This document shows, one piece after another, positions 1-13,300 of a stretch of 64,000 bases of DNA; position 1 is the stretch's first letter, and every line of letters starts with the position of its first letter. The position numbers and the translations under genes are program-made. The notes beneath the pieces were generated by a model. It ran no database searches. It was not told the origin of the DNA and was given only the letters and a program-made list of their open reading frames with translations. The stretch comes from Bolinopsis microptera (lineage: Eukaryota; Ctenophora; Tentaculata; Lobata; Bolinopsidae), in the NCBI RefSeq assembly GCF_026151205.1, contig NC_087072.1:11322169-11386168 (forward strand), read 5' to 3'.

Positions 1-261
1 GATGATCAATATTTTAGGTCTGTCGCAAATTTAGAAGATCGTGATCAGACCGTGTATTTCACTTGCAAAATTAACACGGTTAAAAATTTTCACGAAATAA
101 GTCTCTATTTACTGCATTTAACAAAATAAATTAATACAGGGACTACAAAAAATAATTTTTCAACAGTCATGGAAACAATGCTTCTGGCCGTTCGTGAGTC
201 GACTCAAGAACTGTGAATAACTGACTTCGTGGAGGAAGCATTAAACTGGAATCAATTCCAG
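1..261. other. 5' flank of the first gene, possible further exon
   Basis: An open stretch after a TTTTAG acceptor at about 18-81 would encode an acidic/polar peptide (it begins SVANLEDRDQ) and could be an earlier exon of the DUF6589-like gene, but its donor (GTTAAA) is weak. An ATG at 169 followed by a possible donor (CGTGAGTC) does not join the next exon in phase. The true start of the gene is not resolved and may lie left of the window. Confidence 0.3.
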
Positions 262-3200
262 GGTTTTGACGTTAGCGCACCCGAAAATGCGATGGTACGA
301 CTTTCAACACCTCCACTAATGACAACCAAATCTAAGGAGCCTAGACGGTTATCCAAAGTAAGCTTAGATATCTATATATAAGTTACGTTTAAACCCACAT
401 TTTTACCGTTACGATTACATATGACTAATAAGTTCATGCGCAGAGTCATCAAGTTTTCTACTAATCGTAATTACAGGGTTTTGACGTCAGTACACCCGAA
501 GATGTGGTAGAGCTTTTCACACCTCCACCAATCACAAACAAGCATGAGAAGCCAAGACGGTCATTAAAAGTAAGTTAGTGGCTCAAGTTATACTATTATT
601 ATATTATAGTTTAAGTCTAAAATGTTTTACATTGAACTTTTTACAGGCCAGCTTGAAATAGGGTTCAATGGGGTTAAATCATTACGCTCATGTAATTTTT
701 ACACAATAGCTTTTTTTAAATGTTAAAGTAAAAATTATTACGAAGGGGATGGATTGACAACAAGTGATTGCGTTATAACTGCAGTTTTAAGAAACTGCAG
801 TTAGAGGTAGTGGCTGATGCACATGTATTTATATATGTGCATCAGCCACTACCTCTAACTGCAGTTTCTTAAAACTGAGCTCAATTATTGTTCACCCTAG
901 GACGACGTAGACGTCGAATTATTACAAGCTGGAGCCAACAATAAAACGGACTCACCAGAAATCACGGTCCGGGATAACCACCCGGAAGATGATATTGAAA
1001 TAGGCTCACCAGAAATCACGGTCCGGGATAACCACCCGGAAGATGATATTGAAATAAGCTCACCAGAAATCACGGTCCGGGATAACCTCCCGGAAGATGA
1101 TATTGAAATAAGCTCACCAGAAATCACGGTCCGGGTTAACCTCCCGGAAGATGACCAACCTGGGACTGCTGCTTCACAAGGTAAGAATCTATTTTAAATA
1201 CAAAATCGCAGCCGATACTTGAATCGTGTGTTGCACTTAAAAGTATTCAAGCAAATTGAGACGAGTTTTAAAATTTGTTTGGCATACGATAAAATATTAT
1301 TCTGATTGATTCATTGACGAATAACGAGTTAACGAATACCATGACCAGAGGGAACTGCCACGAAGAGTGTTAAGAAGACAATTAGGAAACGTAGTTCCGT
1401 AGATGGGAATCGACATTGTAAATTGTGTGATCAAGATCTGTCTCTTCCACAATCCAGTTACGTCGCTGTGTACAGTGATTCTTCGAAAAACACGTCAGCT
1501 CTTTCTAAAACAACTTTTGAGAGTATAGTCTCCATTCTGAAGGGAAACTTTCCCGGTGAAAAGATAATTCTCTGTAAAAAAGATTACAGGGCCATAAATA
1601 CACTCCGTTCTAAAAATTTCAAGGTGAAATCATGTTGATGATATATTGATATACTATATTTCGTAAAACATAAAGTATGCAATGTTTAATTTGTAAGTAT
1701 ACATTCCTAAACGTCAACTATTCAACTTCAATAGAAGAAGTATCTCGGTATATATTTGGGAACGCTATCTAGAGTTTAGGTTCAATCCTGTTCAAAAATT
1801 TGCGTTCTTGATTCATTAAACCAAATTGTCAGGTCAATGAGCAATTAAAAGAGTTGACAGACAAATTGGGAGGCTTTGACTGCAGTCCTATGAAAAGGTC
1901 AAGAGCAGAATATGTAGGGGATCAAGAAACGAGACTCAAAATATTTACGGTATGGATTAATAAATGATCAATCAGCTTAAAAATCCAGCCACGTGGCCAT
2001 TAATTATGGTTCATCTAACAAGTAGTACGCAAACCTAATGTGAAAACAGTTATTTGTAATTAGTGAGATGTTTATATGAAATTTAAAATAATAGCTGGTG
2101 GAATACTGAATTTTCGCTTATTTCAGAGCACTTTTACCATGACAGATGAACAGGAGAAAGAACATGTAAGTCAAGAAGAGTTGCTTCGTACGACGGTACG
2201 ACTGCTGAAAGGCGAAAGGAAATGCTTGGTTTCAAAGCTTCGTCCGTCGGTTCTAAGAGGAACAAAATCGGGTAAATTTTAATGAGTTTTAATACGTTTA
2301 GCCTTATACTGGTTAACCTTTGTATATAAAGGATTGGAGGGTGGGGGGGGGGGGGGGTCCTATGAGTATTTTGAGAGTCCCGACGAAAATGGCCAAATTC
2401 TCATTCTCAAAATTATTCTCGAGTTTCTTTGGAGAACAGTTTACAAGAGAGGCGAAAAACTTATTCTCAAGAATTGACTTTGAGTATTTTTCGACCACAT
2501 TACACTGATATGAAGAATGATTTGGTATATCGCTATTAAAGTGGACAATTTTTGAGAAAATGAGAAATCCATGGTCATAATCTCAGATTCAAAAATTCCC
2601 AAAATAATTATGGCACGCCGCAACGGCATTTCAGCATGTGTAGTGTGTACCTAAGATATTTCCAGGATCTAAATGCAATCACCGAGATATAATATCGACT
2701 ACACCTCTGGACATAACGAAAGACATGATAATGAAGGATTGTGATATACTATACACATTTATGAAGGTACTCCTAAAAAAAGAAATGGATTCTGACGACG
2801 ACACAGATCGAAGGGTCGGTATTGCTGCATCGGTGTTGCTGAATTTATCGAATCAAGACCTAAACATATACGCTGAAAAAATAGCTGTTATGCTAGTTGC
2901 CTCTGGTAAATAATAATTGATTTAATGAGAAATTGTGATATAAATGGGATTTCATTTAATAAATTGCTTAAAACATAATATGATTAAAATGAATATTCGC
3001 CAAATACGGAAGTAGAACACCAGTTCAATTTATCTCCCCCTCCCTCCCTTATAGATGTTTAAATAGCATCTTGGCCTCAGTTTCAAAGTTTAAAATAGGC
3101 CTAACAAAATCTATATAACAGGTATTTCAAATAGTGTCTTGGATATACTCGGCTCAATGGGGATCACTTGCTGTAGAAAAACTGCAAAAGATATTATCAA

Positions 3201-6200
3201 AGCAGCAGGAAATGACTGTAGCATGCTTATAAAGAAAGTAGTTGAGTTTGGAGAAGCCACACATGACGACGCAGTAGAGGATGCGCTGACTCTTTTAGAT
3301 GAACTTATGGATGAGCAATACTTATACATGGGAAGAAACAATCTTCCACACAGAATGATTTATAACGGTAAATTTGTTCACAGTAATCTCTTACTGTGAA
3401 ATATAAAACAAGTTAAGACTTCTCAAGACTTCAGTCAAGACTTCCCAATTTAATCATAAAAGCAAGTAAAACCATTTCAGAGACTGGAGGAGTTAGTATA
3501 GTATATGAGCAGGAAGCTGAGACGTTGGCCAACACAACGAACCCTCAACAGCCAGCTGTAGACTTGATTGGCGATAACTTCAACCGGGAAATAGGAAATG
3601 CTCGATGGGGAAAAAATGAGTCAATCGATGTATTCCACATAGCAGGAATATGCCGTCAAGTTAGAGCACCCACAAATCTATCACGTACCGATCCAGAAAT
3701 ACAACTTGACCAAATGGAAGGTGGGTACAATTTTGCACCCCAAGTCTATTTATACCGTACAAATAGTTATATTAATAGTTAATAGTTAATAGTAATATGT
3801 TTACAGTATGCACTGAAGGGGTATCCTAGGAAGTTTCTTGAACTTTTAACAAGTACCCCTCCTCATTTAACCCTCAATTAAGTTTCCTATCATTCGGCTG
3901 AGTCGACCGAGGAGATTACATAGATCCAATGGATCCTTAGCTACTCCCTAGACTAGGTGACACTGGGATTCGAACCCTGAACCTTCTGCGCAGAAGGCGG
4001 ATGCTCTAACCACTAGGCCACCTAGTACACCTAATACAAGCTGGCAGTATGAATTGGAATTATGCACGACATTAAGGATTGAAATTGTAGTTTTTATTTT
4101 TGGTCCGGACATTTGATATTATATAATACTAGAAAACCCGTGGTCACAGGGAGGAACCTAATAGTATTCTTTGGAAGTCACTTTTAATCGTGTCAAAAAG
4201 TATTCATCCCCACCGAAGATACAGCCAAATAAAATGTTGCTCGTACTAAACACAGCGTAATATCAACAAAACCGATTAAAATGACATCAAAACAATCGTT
4301 GCACGTGCACGTGCGTGTAACAATCCTCGTTACTATGGTTATTATGCAACTACCTATTTCTTATCTATTTGCACGTGGGCGGTCGTACAGTGTACATACA
4401 ACAAAAAGAATTTTTTGAATTATAGTAGAGATTACCGTTCAATGCTTAAAGTTAAACACAAACCAAAGTTCAGTAAAACCCCAATTTACCGCGGAGCTAC
4501 TTGAGAAAGAAACTTCCGCGGTAAATCTCGGTTTGCCATAAATCTAGATCGGGATCGGGGTTCTACAGTATTTAATAGTTTAAAACGGTAGAGAATTTTT
4601 TTCTAGATTACAATATTTGTTTATCATTTCAGTGAAACATCTCTGTCCATCTTCTAGCGACCTAAACAAGTTTTCAGAGCAAGCAGTGGATCTAGTCATG
4701 ATAGTCTTATCACGTAGAGATGATGATCTTTCGTTTTGCCGAGGGTGGATAGATCCCCATATAAAGCATCCACTAAGGAAGACTATGGACCAAGCGACTG
4801 TGACTGTCCCGTTGGGAATCATTCCTGAAAATCAGACAAGTACCGCTGCTAACGTCCGAATATTGAACGAATGTGAGCAATACATGAACAAGAAGAACGT
4901 GAGTAAATTGTCAATTCTCCTTGCCTCTATGAGTAGCGTGTCTTATGTATCAAATATTTGGCATGTACTGTCCATGGATAATCAAATAAACCACATAACA
5001 GTATAAGTGCAGGATGAAATACAAATTGAATGTCATAATATCTAAATAATGGGTTTCAGCTGACTTTTTTTTACGGTGACTACCTAACACGTGAAAGACT
5101 TCAAGGCGCAAAAATAAGTCTTTCGAGTGTGCCGGACTTACTCTTACACAGTACGGTAGAGGCTGACGGCAATTTTCATACCCTGATTGTGTTGTTGACG
5201 GTAAGAACGAAGATAAATACCTTATCTCCTAATACATATATATATGAATAAACTATGTCACATAATTTCGTAACTGTTTAGCACTTGTATTTATCAGGGA
5301 AGAGCTGTTTCCCTATGTATCCCCCCCCCCCCCCCCCCCCCCCATTTATCCATTAGCAATTAGCATACACGTAACAATTACAAATTTCAGAGTATTATGA
5401 AGCTTATTCATTCGGAAGAAAGTAAGCTTGAAAAGGCAACATTCACCGGGACATGTTACTCTTTAGGCAACTCAAAGGCTGCAACAACTAATGTAAAGGC
5501 GAGCTACATAAAAACCAGAAATGCTTTTATGATATACTTTGAAGCGGTGCTTCATTCAGCGTGGTTGAAGATGCTCGAAGACTACCCTATCATAAAAGAA
5601 GAGTTGGAGTCGGCAAGAAAAACTGGCAGGATCGCCTTTCTCGAAAGATTTAGGTACGAGAAATAGATACAAAAGTTATACACAACACAATCCGGTAGAA
5701 TTTGTAATATTATGCGTAAACTGGACTCCCGAAATTCTAAGCACATGGATGTTTCACTAAATGTTATACAATCGCTATCTCAGATCAGATGTGACCAAAT
5801 TGTTAAAACGCTTGTTACAATTTGATGAGAAACATTGGATTGATAATCGGAAACCGCTTCCTTGCAGATTTTGTCAGGTAACCAACCCCATATTGCACAT
5901 TTTTCATACCTAATTGTTAACTGCAAAAAGGTTTATCGTGTTCCAATTTTTGGGTTTACAATGCTTGAACAACAATAGGATAAGTTTACAAATAGAGGGC
6001 TGATAAGGAGACACTTAATGGAGAAACACTGCGATACTGAAAAAGCAGCAGAGACAATCATTAAAGGAGATTTTGGACATCTATTTGAGGATGATGAAAT
6101 GTGAGTTTATACTTGATATAGTCTTGAATCATATTGATATAGTCTTGAATCATATTGATAGGTATATACCTCGAATAAAGTTGTTTGCTAGCCGCTTACT

Positions 6201-9200
6201 TGAAACTAACTAACTATGATAGATTAAGTATTTGAACATTTTATCTCGACATACACTGAATATCGTCACACATGTTGTATCGCTCTGAATAACGGTGTGA
6301 TTACCATATACGGCTGAATACTTAACTTATCACTGTGCATTGTGTGCGATACAATCGCTACCGGTATCATAGATGAAGCATATTATAATGAACAGAAGTC
6401 TGTTTAGAGGCAACGATTAGATATAAAATGTATGCGAGGCTGTGTCTGCATTAAGCCGAATGAAACATCAAATAGGCGATAACAAGCTATATCATTAGAA
6501 AATGTACGTGTAAGTTTGTCATCCAGACAATGCTGAAAAAGTAGATTTTACTTATTATAAAATCAATGCCCGCACCATAACCAACGATATTGTGACTGGC
6601 ATACACAAATTATTATCGTAGTAATGTGCAGTTTCCATAACAACCGAATTTATATCGGAAGATCAATTAGCAAAGGTATAATATCAGAGCATCAAAATAT
6701 GGCAATTTCACAGCAACACATAAACACATTCCAGCGATCGCATTATGTGCGTGTGTAAGAATGTAGGTCGCTGTAGTATAGGACAGGAGTCGCTGCGTGT
6801 GGGCAGTTACTTTTGGGCCACCCTGTATTGTAAAACATTAGGTTTACATTCATATAATAATAGCTATAAAGGGTGGCCTATAATAATTAACTGCACCTTA
6901 GCAGCTCGCTTCATTTGTCTCAGAGTTACACAAACATTTGAGAGATTATAGAACTGCAGCTGTGTCAAGCTAAGATTTTCTAACGTTTCGTACAAACATT
7001 TATCTATCACAAAGGGTATGGCACGCCATGGCATGATAGTAATGAATATCAATATTCACCGTTTTAGGTTCAACTATGGACGATTAGTGATCTACTTGGG
7101 ACTACTTTTCACCAATTTAGAGAAATCGATTTCATATGGGGATGGTGAACGAGAAACACTTTGTCTCAAGCTGACGATACCCATCTTTAGACGAATGGGT
7201 AGGACTAAATATGCCCACTCTATGGTCAGGCGTGTTGTGATGCTAAAAAGTTTGCTCTCTGAAGCAGAAGCATACGAGTACCGTCACAATACAACAGTTG
7301 GTGTGTGATAATTTTCTTTATCTTTTTAGCTCACACTGTTGATTATAAGTGTACAATGTACAATGTACGTACATCTCACACTGTTGATTATAAGTGTACA
7401 ATGTACATCCATCTCACACTGTTGATTATAAGTGTACAATGTACAATGTACGTACATCTCACACTGTTGATTATAAGTGTACAATGTACAATGTACATCC
7501 ATCTCACACTGTTGATTATAAGTGTACAATGTACGTACAGCTCACACTGTTGATTATAAGTGTACAATGTACAATGTACATACAGCTCACACTGTTGATT
7601 ATAAGTGTACAATGTACAATGTACATACATCTCACACTGTTGATTATAAGTGTACAATGTACAATGTGCATACATCTCACACTGTTGATTATAAGTGTAC
7701 AATGTACAATGTACATACATCTCACACTGTTGAATATAAGTGTACAATGTACAATGTACGTACAGCCCACACTGTTGATTATAAGTGTAAAATGTACATA
7801 CATCTCACACTGTTGATCATAAGTGTACAATGTACAATGTACATACAGCTCACACTGTTGATTATAAGTGTACAATGTACAATGTACATATAGCTCACAC
7901 TGTTGATTATAAGTGTACAATGTACGTACAGCTCACACTGTTGATTATAAGTGTACAATGTACGTACAGCTCACACTATTGATTATAAGTGTACAATGTA
8001 CAATGTACATACAGCTCACACTGTTGATCATAAGTGTACAATGTACAATGTACATACAGCTCACACTGTTGATTATAAGTGTACAATGTACAATGTACAT
8101 ACAGCTCACACTGTTGATTATAAGTGTACAATGTACATACAGCTCACGCTGTTGATTATAAGTGTACAATGTACAATGTACACCAGAACAAAATTATTTT
8201 TCACTTCTTCATTAGTTCAGTCCTTATAACTTAAAATTCGATGTCAATTATTATCGTCGCTCATATAAAGTATTTTAGGGCTAGGAGTAGGACCGGGCAA
8301 GCGAAAATCAGCAGATTATTACATGGAGCTTCTTAATAACATTCTTTCTACGATGATGGGCAAGAATTTTACCCTAGAAACGATGTCAACCACGGCTAAT
8401 GCTTTGGCATATCTGTATACCATCAAAAAGACTGTAGAAGACGAAATAAGAGGTAAAGTTTAATCCACTGCTCAATATAAATTGTTGTTAAATTTATATC
8501 AATATGCATGATTGATTAGAATATAATGTCGCTAGTGTTAAACGTATTTCAGGAATCAAAAGAAAAAAAAACAAAAAGGCTGAGATCACTGGAACCTATG
8601 AAAAGGTTCTTGGTCAAGTGAAATGGGGAGCATTTTTCAAATTCACACCAGATAGAAAATCTCCGGCGGGCTTATCTATCAAGAAAAACATACATTATGA
8701 TAATAAGAGCAAAAAGACCTTGACAAACTGGCTGGGCGACAGTGAGTTTTCAACTATTTACCTTTAATTTAATAAAAGTTGTATTGCTGGACGTTTTCAG
8801 TACCATAAACAACAAACATGAAACATGGGTTTGCTTTTTTAGAAAGAAAAATTGGTTATGGGATGTATTAGTAATTCGGTATCGGAGGACGTGCAGTATA
8901 AAATATAAATTATAAATGTACAGTATTCATTATGATCGCACTTTTAACAATGCTTTAGACAGATAATGGTCGTTTAGTTGCAATAGGAATATTAGGTACT
9001 TAACATTGAAGCTGGTAACTTTTAATGAACAATGAACATGGCGAGAAATCTGCATCAAAAATGGTAACTGTAAGTAAAATTTGAGAGGAAGGTAGATTTA
9101 AGAACTAGTAACTTTCGGTGAACATGGCGAGTAAGGTACATTGAAACTGAGATCTTGCAGTTTAATGGTATCTTCGTATAGTACCAGAATACACATTTCG

Positions 9201-10022
9201 TATTTAAAATTAACATTTCGAAATTAATATTCTAATCTAATGGTGAAGCATTGAGCTAAGTGGTGAATGATTTTTATGGTGAATAGAGTTAAATTTCACC
9301 ATTTTTCACTATCAGAATCAGGCCTCCCACTCTAAAATTCCTAAAATATATAATAAACCAATAGGAAATCAATACAGAATGTTCACAGCAGTTGATAACA
9401 CACTTAGTTATAATATGTAATATTTTGATTTTAAAACATTGAACAAATTAAGATTAAAGATGGCAAGTTTTTAAAGTTATTTCGGATATCTCCAGTCCAT
9501 TGGGATTGCTCAAAACATAAATGAGGGGACTGAGGGCCACAACTGTGATTTTAAGCAAGAAAACTGCGAAATTTTTTGTGGAAATTCAAGGTTTTCAAGG
9601 TTTTTGATTTAAAATAGCAGAATTCAAGGTTTAGAAGGTTTTCGAGGATGGCTGGGAGGCTTGATTGGAATCAACCCCCACCCCCCCCCCCCCCTTCCCC
9701 GTTCAGTATTTATGCCCGTTGTTCCTAATTAGGTGGCAAGTAATGGGAAAATAAAACACAATGTTCATTTTTCAACGATAATATCAGAACCTTTTCAGGC
9801 CTCACACGATACCAGAAAACCTACAGTAAATTCAAAACCTGTGCTGAAATTAACCTGATCGACCCAATTGACGACCCAGATGAGGATGTTGATGAGGTAG
9901 TTTCATCACCACCGGAGGGTGAAGAAGATAAAAGCGATGATGATGATGACAATTTAGAAGAGAGGGAGGAGTTTTTGGTTCAGTTTGCAGATTTTGTCAG
10001 CAGTGTTAGCGAAACTGGTTAA
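262..10022 (+). CDS. DUF6589-domain protein, 18-exon gene (5' end uncertain)
   Basis: Exons read by eye, all phase-compatible with GT-AG borders: 262-357, 477-569, 901-1180, 1349-1623, 1833-1949, 2127-2271, 2666-2905, 3122-3367, 3481-3720, 4633-4898, 5060-5200, 5391-5653, 5784-5877, 5979-6100, 7068-7300, 8279-8452, 8553-8741, 9799-10022 (stop TAA). They give about 1,145 codons without a stop. The N-terminal part is acidic with an 18-residue coding repeat and a possible Cys pair (CKLCDQ). The body matches the DUF6589 family pattern: a GDYLTRERLQGAK block at 5060-5200, a C2H2 finger (C-x2-C-x12-H-x4-H) split across exons 5784-5877 and 5979-6100, and the late block ending YRHNTTV followed by a Gly/Lys turn and ADYYMELLNN. 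The C-terminus is strongly acidic. DUF6589 proteins are multicopy in cnidarians and fungi; a transposon origin is my inference. Function is unknown. It is followed after 363 bp by the F-like gene on the same strand. Confidence 0.75.
783..876. repeat. Perfect 42-bp inverted repeat (hairpin) in an intron
   Basis: The arms at 783-824 and 835-876 are exact reverse complements separated by a 10-base AT-rich loop. It lies in the intron before the exon starting at 901. A transcript would fold into a 42-bp stem. It could be a tiny foldback element or a small-RNA precursor; the sequence alone does not decide. Confidence 0.85.
951..1155 (+). repeat. 54-bp coding minisatellite, about 3.8 copies
   Basis: Copies start at 951, 1005, 1059 and 1113. 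Each encodes 18 residues of the form SPEITVRDNHPEDDIEI plus one, in frame with the surrounding exon (901-1180). The period is a multiple of three, so copy-number change keeps the frame. Copies differ by only a few bases, which implies recent expansion. Confidence 0.85.
3800..4035 (-). mobile_element. tRNA-derived SINE (tRNA-like head on - strand)
   Basis: Read on the - strand, about 4026-3958 resembles a tRNA: an A-box-like TGGCCTAGTGG and a perfect B-box GGTTCGAATCC at the right spacing, with matching GGTG/CACC ends. The anticodon arm is a CCTTCTGCGCAGAAGG palindrome with a poor 7-base loop and the T-stem has a mismatch, so it is probably not a working tRNA. The body continues toward about 3800. 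It lies in the intron 3721-4632 of the DUF6589-like gene. The 3' boundary is a guess. Confidence 0.55.
5321..5343. repeat. Poly-C run
   Basis: A homopolymer C tract of about 22 bases sits in the intron 5201-5390 of the DUF6589-like gene. Similar G or C runs occur near 2342, 9680, 12233, 19791, 20127, 36770 and 61767. Some mark transposon ends (19791 and 20152); this one has no visible partner. Confidence 0.8.
7329..8190. repeat. 38/45-bp tandem satellite, about 20 copies
   Basis: Tandem units of the form CTCACACTGTTGATTATAAG followed by TGTACAATGTACA and TACAG/TACAT. Units with one TGTACAATG block are about 38 bp and those with two are about 45 bp, so a 7-9 bp subrepeat varies inside the unit. 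The array fills most of the intron 7301-8278 of the DUF6589-like gene. Long open frames here on both strands are by-products of the repeat. Confidence 0.9.
8742..9798. other. Large intron of the DUF6589-like gene, no gene seen
   Basis: AT-rich sequence between the GTGAGT donor at 8742 and the CTTTTCAG acceptor ending at 9798. It contains a C-run near 9680 and short AAGGTTTTC repeats around 9590-9640. I see no coding signal. Confidence 0.6.
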
Positions 10023-10384
10023 ATCAAAACATTTCGTAGAATTATATATATAATGTATTGCTGAAAAAAAATTGCCGTCAAAAACTTGGTTCCACGAACA
10101 CCTAAGTAGCTTTTTCAATGGGTACGGCGTTTTATTAATAGCGGGCAATTTGCCTTTAAACATTTTAAATCTCTTATAGTTGTAGAGCTTTTTTAATTAA
10201 AGAGAGGCTGGACTTATAGGACCCGAAAATAAAAAGAGAATCGCTTGACAAGTACATTTAATTATGACAAAAATCAACTCTGTTAAGGCTCAAAAATTAA
10301 CTATTGTTCTTCAATTAACTATGTATCTAAACTATAATAATTGCTTTTGAGACAGGACATAAATTATTCATATTCTTAGCTAAG

Positions 10385-13300
10385 ATGAACGGGTTCTATA
10401 CATTTCAATGGCTCTGCATCGTTCTGATCGGATCAGTGCCTCTGATTGACGACCAACATGGCTTAGTTCTTTTGGTTGATAAACCAGTTTCAAGTAAGAT
10501 CAATTGTTCAAGAGGTTCATTCTTTCACAAGTCTTGAAGCTTTTGAAGAGCTACCTTTTAATTATCTTCTGGAAACTTCACGTTGCAGCCTAGCTGGAGA
10601 TGTTTCAAGTTTAATTTTGACATTTTCATAGCCTCATGTGAGAAATATCTGTTATAAGATCCGAATGGAGTCCAACATTTACAACCTCTTAATGCAGATA
10701 ACGGGCTCTGCTTGTTTTCCACATGAAAAAAGGTGTTACGATGAAATGCGTTGTAACGGCAACAAAAATGTATGTTTCATAGTGATATTGTATAGAGGGT
10801 ACACTTTGAAACGTACGGACATTTATAAGTTTTTATAGTTAACTATTTCAGTGTTTACTGAAGTGGATATGGTTGTTATCGAGGTAACCAAGACACGGCC
10901 TGTAGTAAAGATTCCCGAACTGATTCAACAGTTGAAGACAGCAGCTGACGAAAATGGTGATCCAAAAGAATTTGAAGACATCTACATGTAAGATTAAACT
11001 AATTATTGATTTAATATCACTTAAAACTGCAGTGTGCCATTATGGATTACGGAACAAACCAAAGTGTTGTCGTCATTGAAACATTTCGTGTAAAACACAC
11101 TTCTATCAGATGCTACGATAGCTGGAACGAAACCGTAGTAGAGTTGGAGACCAGGCTCAATTATTTAGAAACTTCGGTCAGCGACGATTATGAAAGCGAC
11201 TTAACTCTCCGTATGTTACAAAAATAATGAATTACTGTTAAATGATTGTGGTTCAAAGCAATGTTCATAAAATTATAGATAGATGCATAATCTCTTTAGA
11301 AATGAAAGCAGAACCATAACTTGGCATTTGCTGCAGTCTAAGTCTGACAAATAATCCAGCCAATTATCCAAAAAATCGGTCCGCTTGAAGTTGCATTTCA
11401 TAAACTACTGGGGCGTCATATTTATTTCCTTCATTACCCTTCATTAAGGAAATTTTGGTAAATAACTACCAAATCATTTATATTGTCTCTGTAATTGTTG
11501 CCATATTCGCAACGAAAATATTACGTACAATTTTGCTCATGGAGTTCTTTTACCTAGTATCCACTATTCATCAGATATTGAAATATATCTTTTGTATAAA
11601 GTTAGTCTCAATCAAAAATATTAAAGTTTGATCGTATTTACTATTTAATTTTGGGTAAAAGCGAATTTGGGCAAAAGTGTATGCCCAAATATGGGCATAT
11701 GGTTTAAGCTCATAACTCAGCCAATTGTTGACCAAACTGGACGTAAATTCATGTACTAGTCCAAAAACAGGCTTATCTTGCAAATCTAAGCAGAGAATAT
11801 AGTTCGAATAATTTTAGGTATATTAAAGTATATAAATTACTTTTAGAATTATAATCTGTTTGGCTGTCGACTGAACTATATTAATAATATGGTTCATATT
11901 AATGTAAGGGTTAATCGATCTTCTTACATTTCAGAGGATGTCATGAATCCTAGCGAACCTAAGAGATCGGTGAAAAAAAGGTCTATACTAACGTCAATAA
12001 AAGACGGTATCGTAAACGAAGTGAACTCGTTGTTATTTACGGATAAAGGTAAATTGATAATTTTTAAAGTCGAAACTTCACATCATATTTGATGATAATG
12101 AGTAATGACAGATGGCGCCACTGCTGTTAACTGTTATGCGATTTTATTATATCTATAAGTAAAACGTTTTTTAAATTTGTTCCTAACATTTAAAGGTTTT
12201 AGCGTAGGGCAGTGGGGTGGGCGACAATTGACCCCCCCCCCCCCCCGACAATTGACCCCCCCGACAATTAACCCCCGTCATTGACCCCCGACAATTGAAC
12301 CCAGTGTAATTACATAGGGGGTCAATTTTCGGGGGGTCAATTGTCGGGGGGTCAATTGTCGGGGGTCAATTGTCGGGAGGTCAATTGTCGGGGGTCAATT
12401 GTCGTACTAAGCCCTAGATTTCGCGACAATTGACCCCAGTGTAATTACATAGGGGGTCAATTGTCGGGGGGTCAATTGTCGGGGGGTCAATTATCGTACT
12501 AAACCCTAGATTTCGCGACAATTGACCCCAGTGTAATTACATAGGGGGTCAATTGTCGGGGGGGGGGGGTCAATTGTCGGGGGGTCAATTGTCGCGGTAC
12601 CGGGCAGTGACCGAATCTGCCCATTTTCCCACGGTTTGTCGACTATTGTCACATATTGTCATATCTCGTCATATATTGTGAAATCTTGAATTTGTGTCGT
12701 ATTGTCACATATTGTCATATCTCGTCATATATTGTGAAATCTTGAATTTGTGTCGTATTGTCAAATCTTGTCGTATATTGTTGAAGTAAATTGTCGTATA
12801 TTGTCACATATTGTCATATATTGTCAAATATTGTCTGAATATTTTGTCATGTATTGTCATAATATATTGTCATATCTAGTCATATATTGTCATATATTGT
12901 CAAATCTTGTCATAATACAATGTCATAATATATTTCATTATATATTGTCATAATATTTTGTCATATATTGGCACATATTGTCGAAAAACTGTCATGGCAC
13001 TCTCGGCTCCTGCCCAGTGTAGATACTAAAATAGACTTTCGATGTTGACGAGAAATATAGAAATATTCCCAATAGTATCATAAATAAAGCCACTAATACT
13101 ATGTGTTGACATGGATAGGACATCAGTGCCTCAAAATATTCTAAAATGGTCGGCGTTTAATTCTTGACACCATCTAAGAAGCCCACTGGTGACCGGCGGT
13201 ATCACGCGCGAGGGTTCTTGTTACTGGTTATAAGTAATTATTTTTATTTCAGAACAAGATCAAAGATCAGATGCAAGAAAATTAATAAATGGACAAGTGC

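Noticed and set aside
2313-2629. Small frames near 2320-2629
   Set aside because: They fall in an intron between phase-matched exons and cross a G-run; no family support.
3958-4026. Functional tRNA gene on the - strand
   Set aside because: Promoter boxes are good but the anticodon loop and T-stem do not fold properly; a SINE head is more likely.
7305-8229. Several 70-140-codon open frames on both strands
   Set aside because: They read tandem satellite units (TVDYKCTMYNVHTSH and the like) and carry no independent coding evidence.
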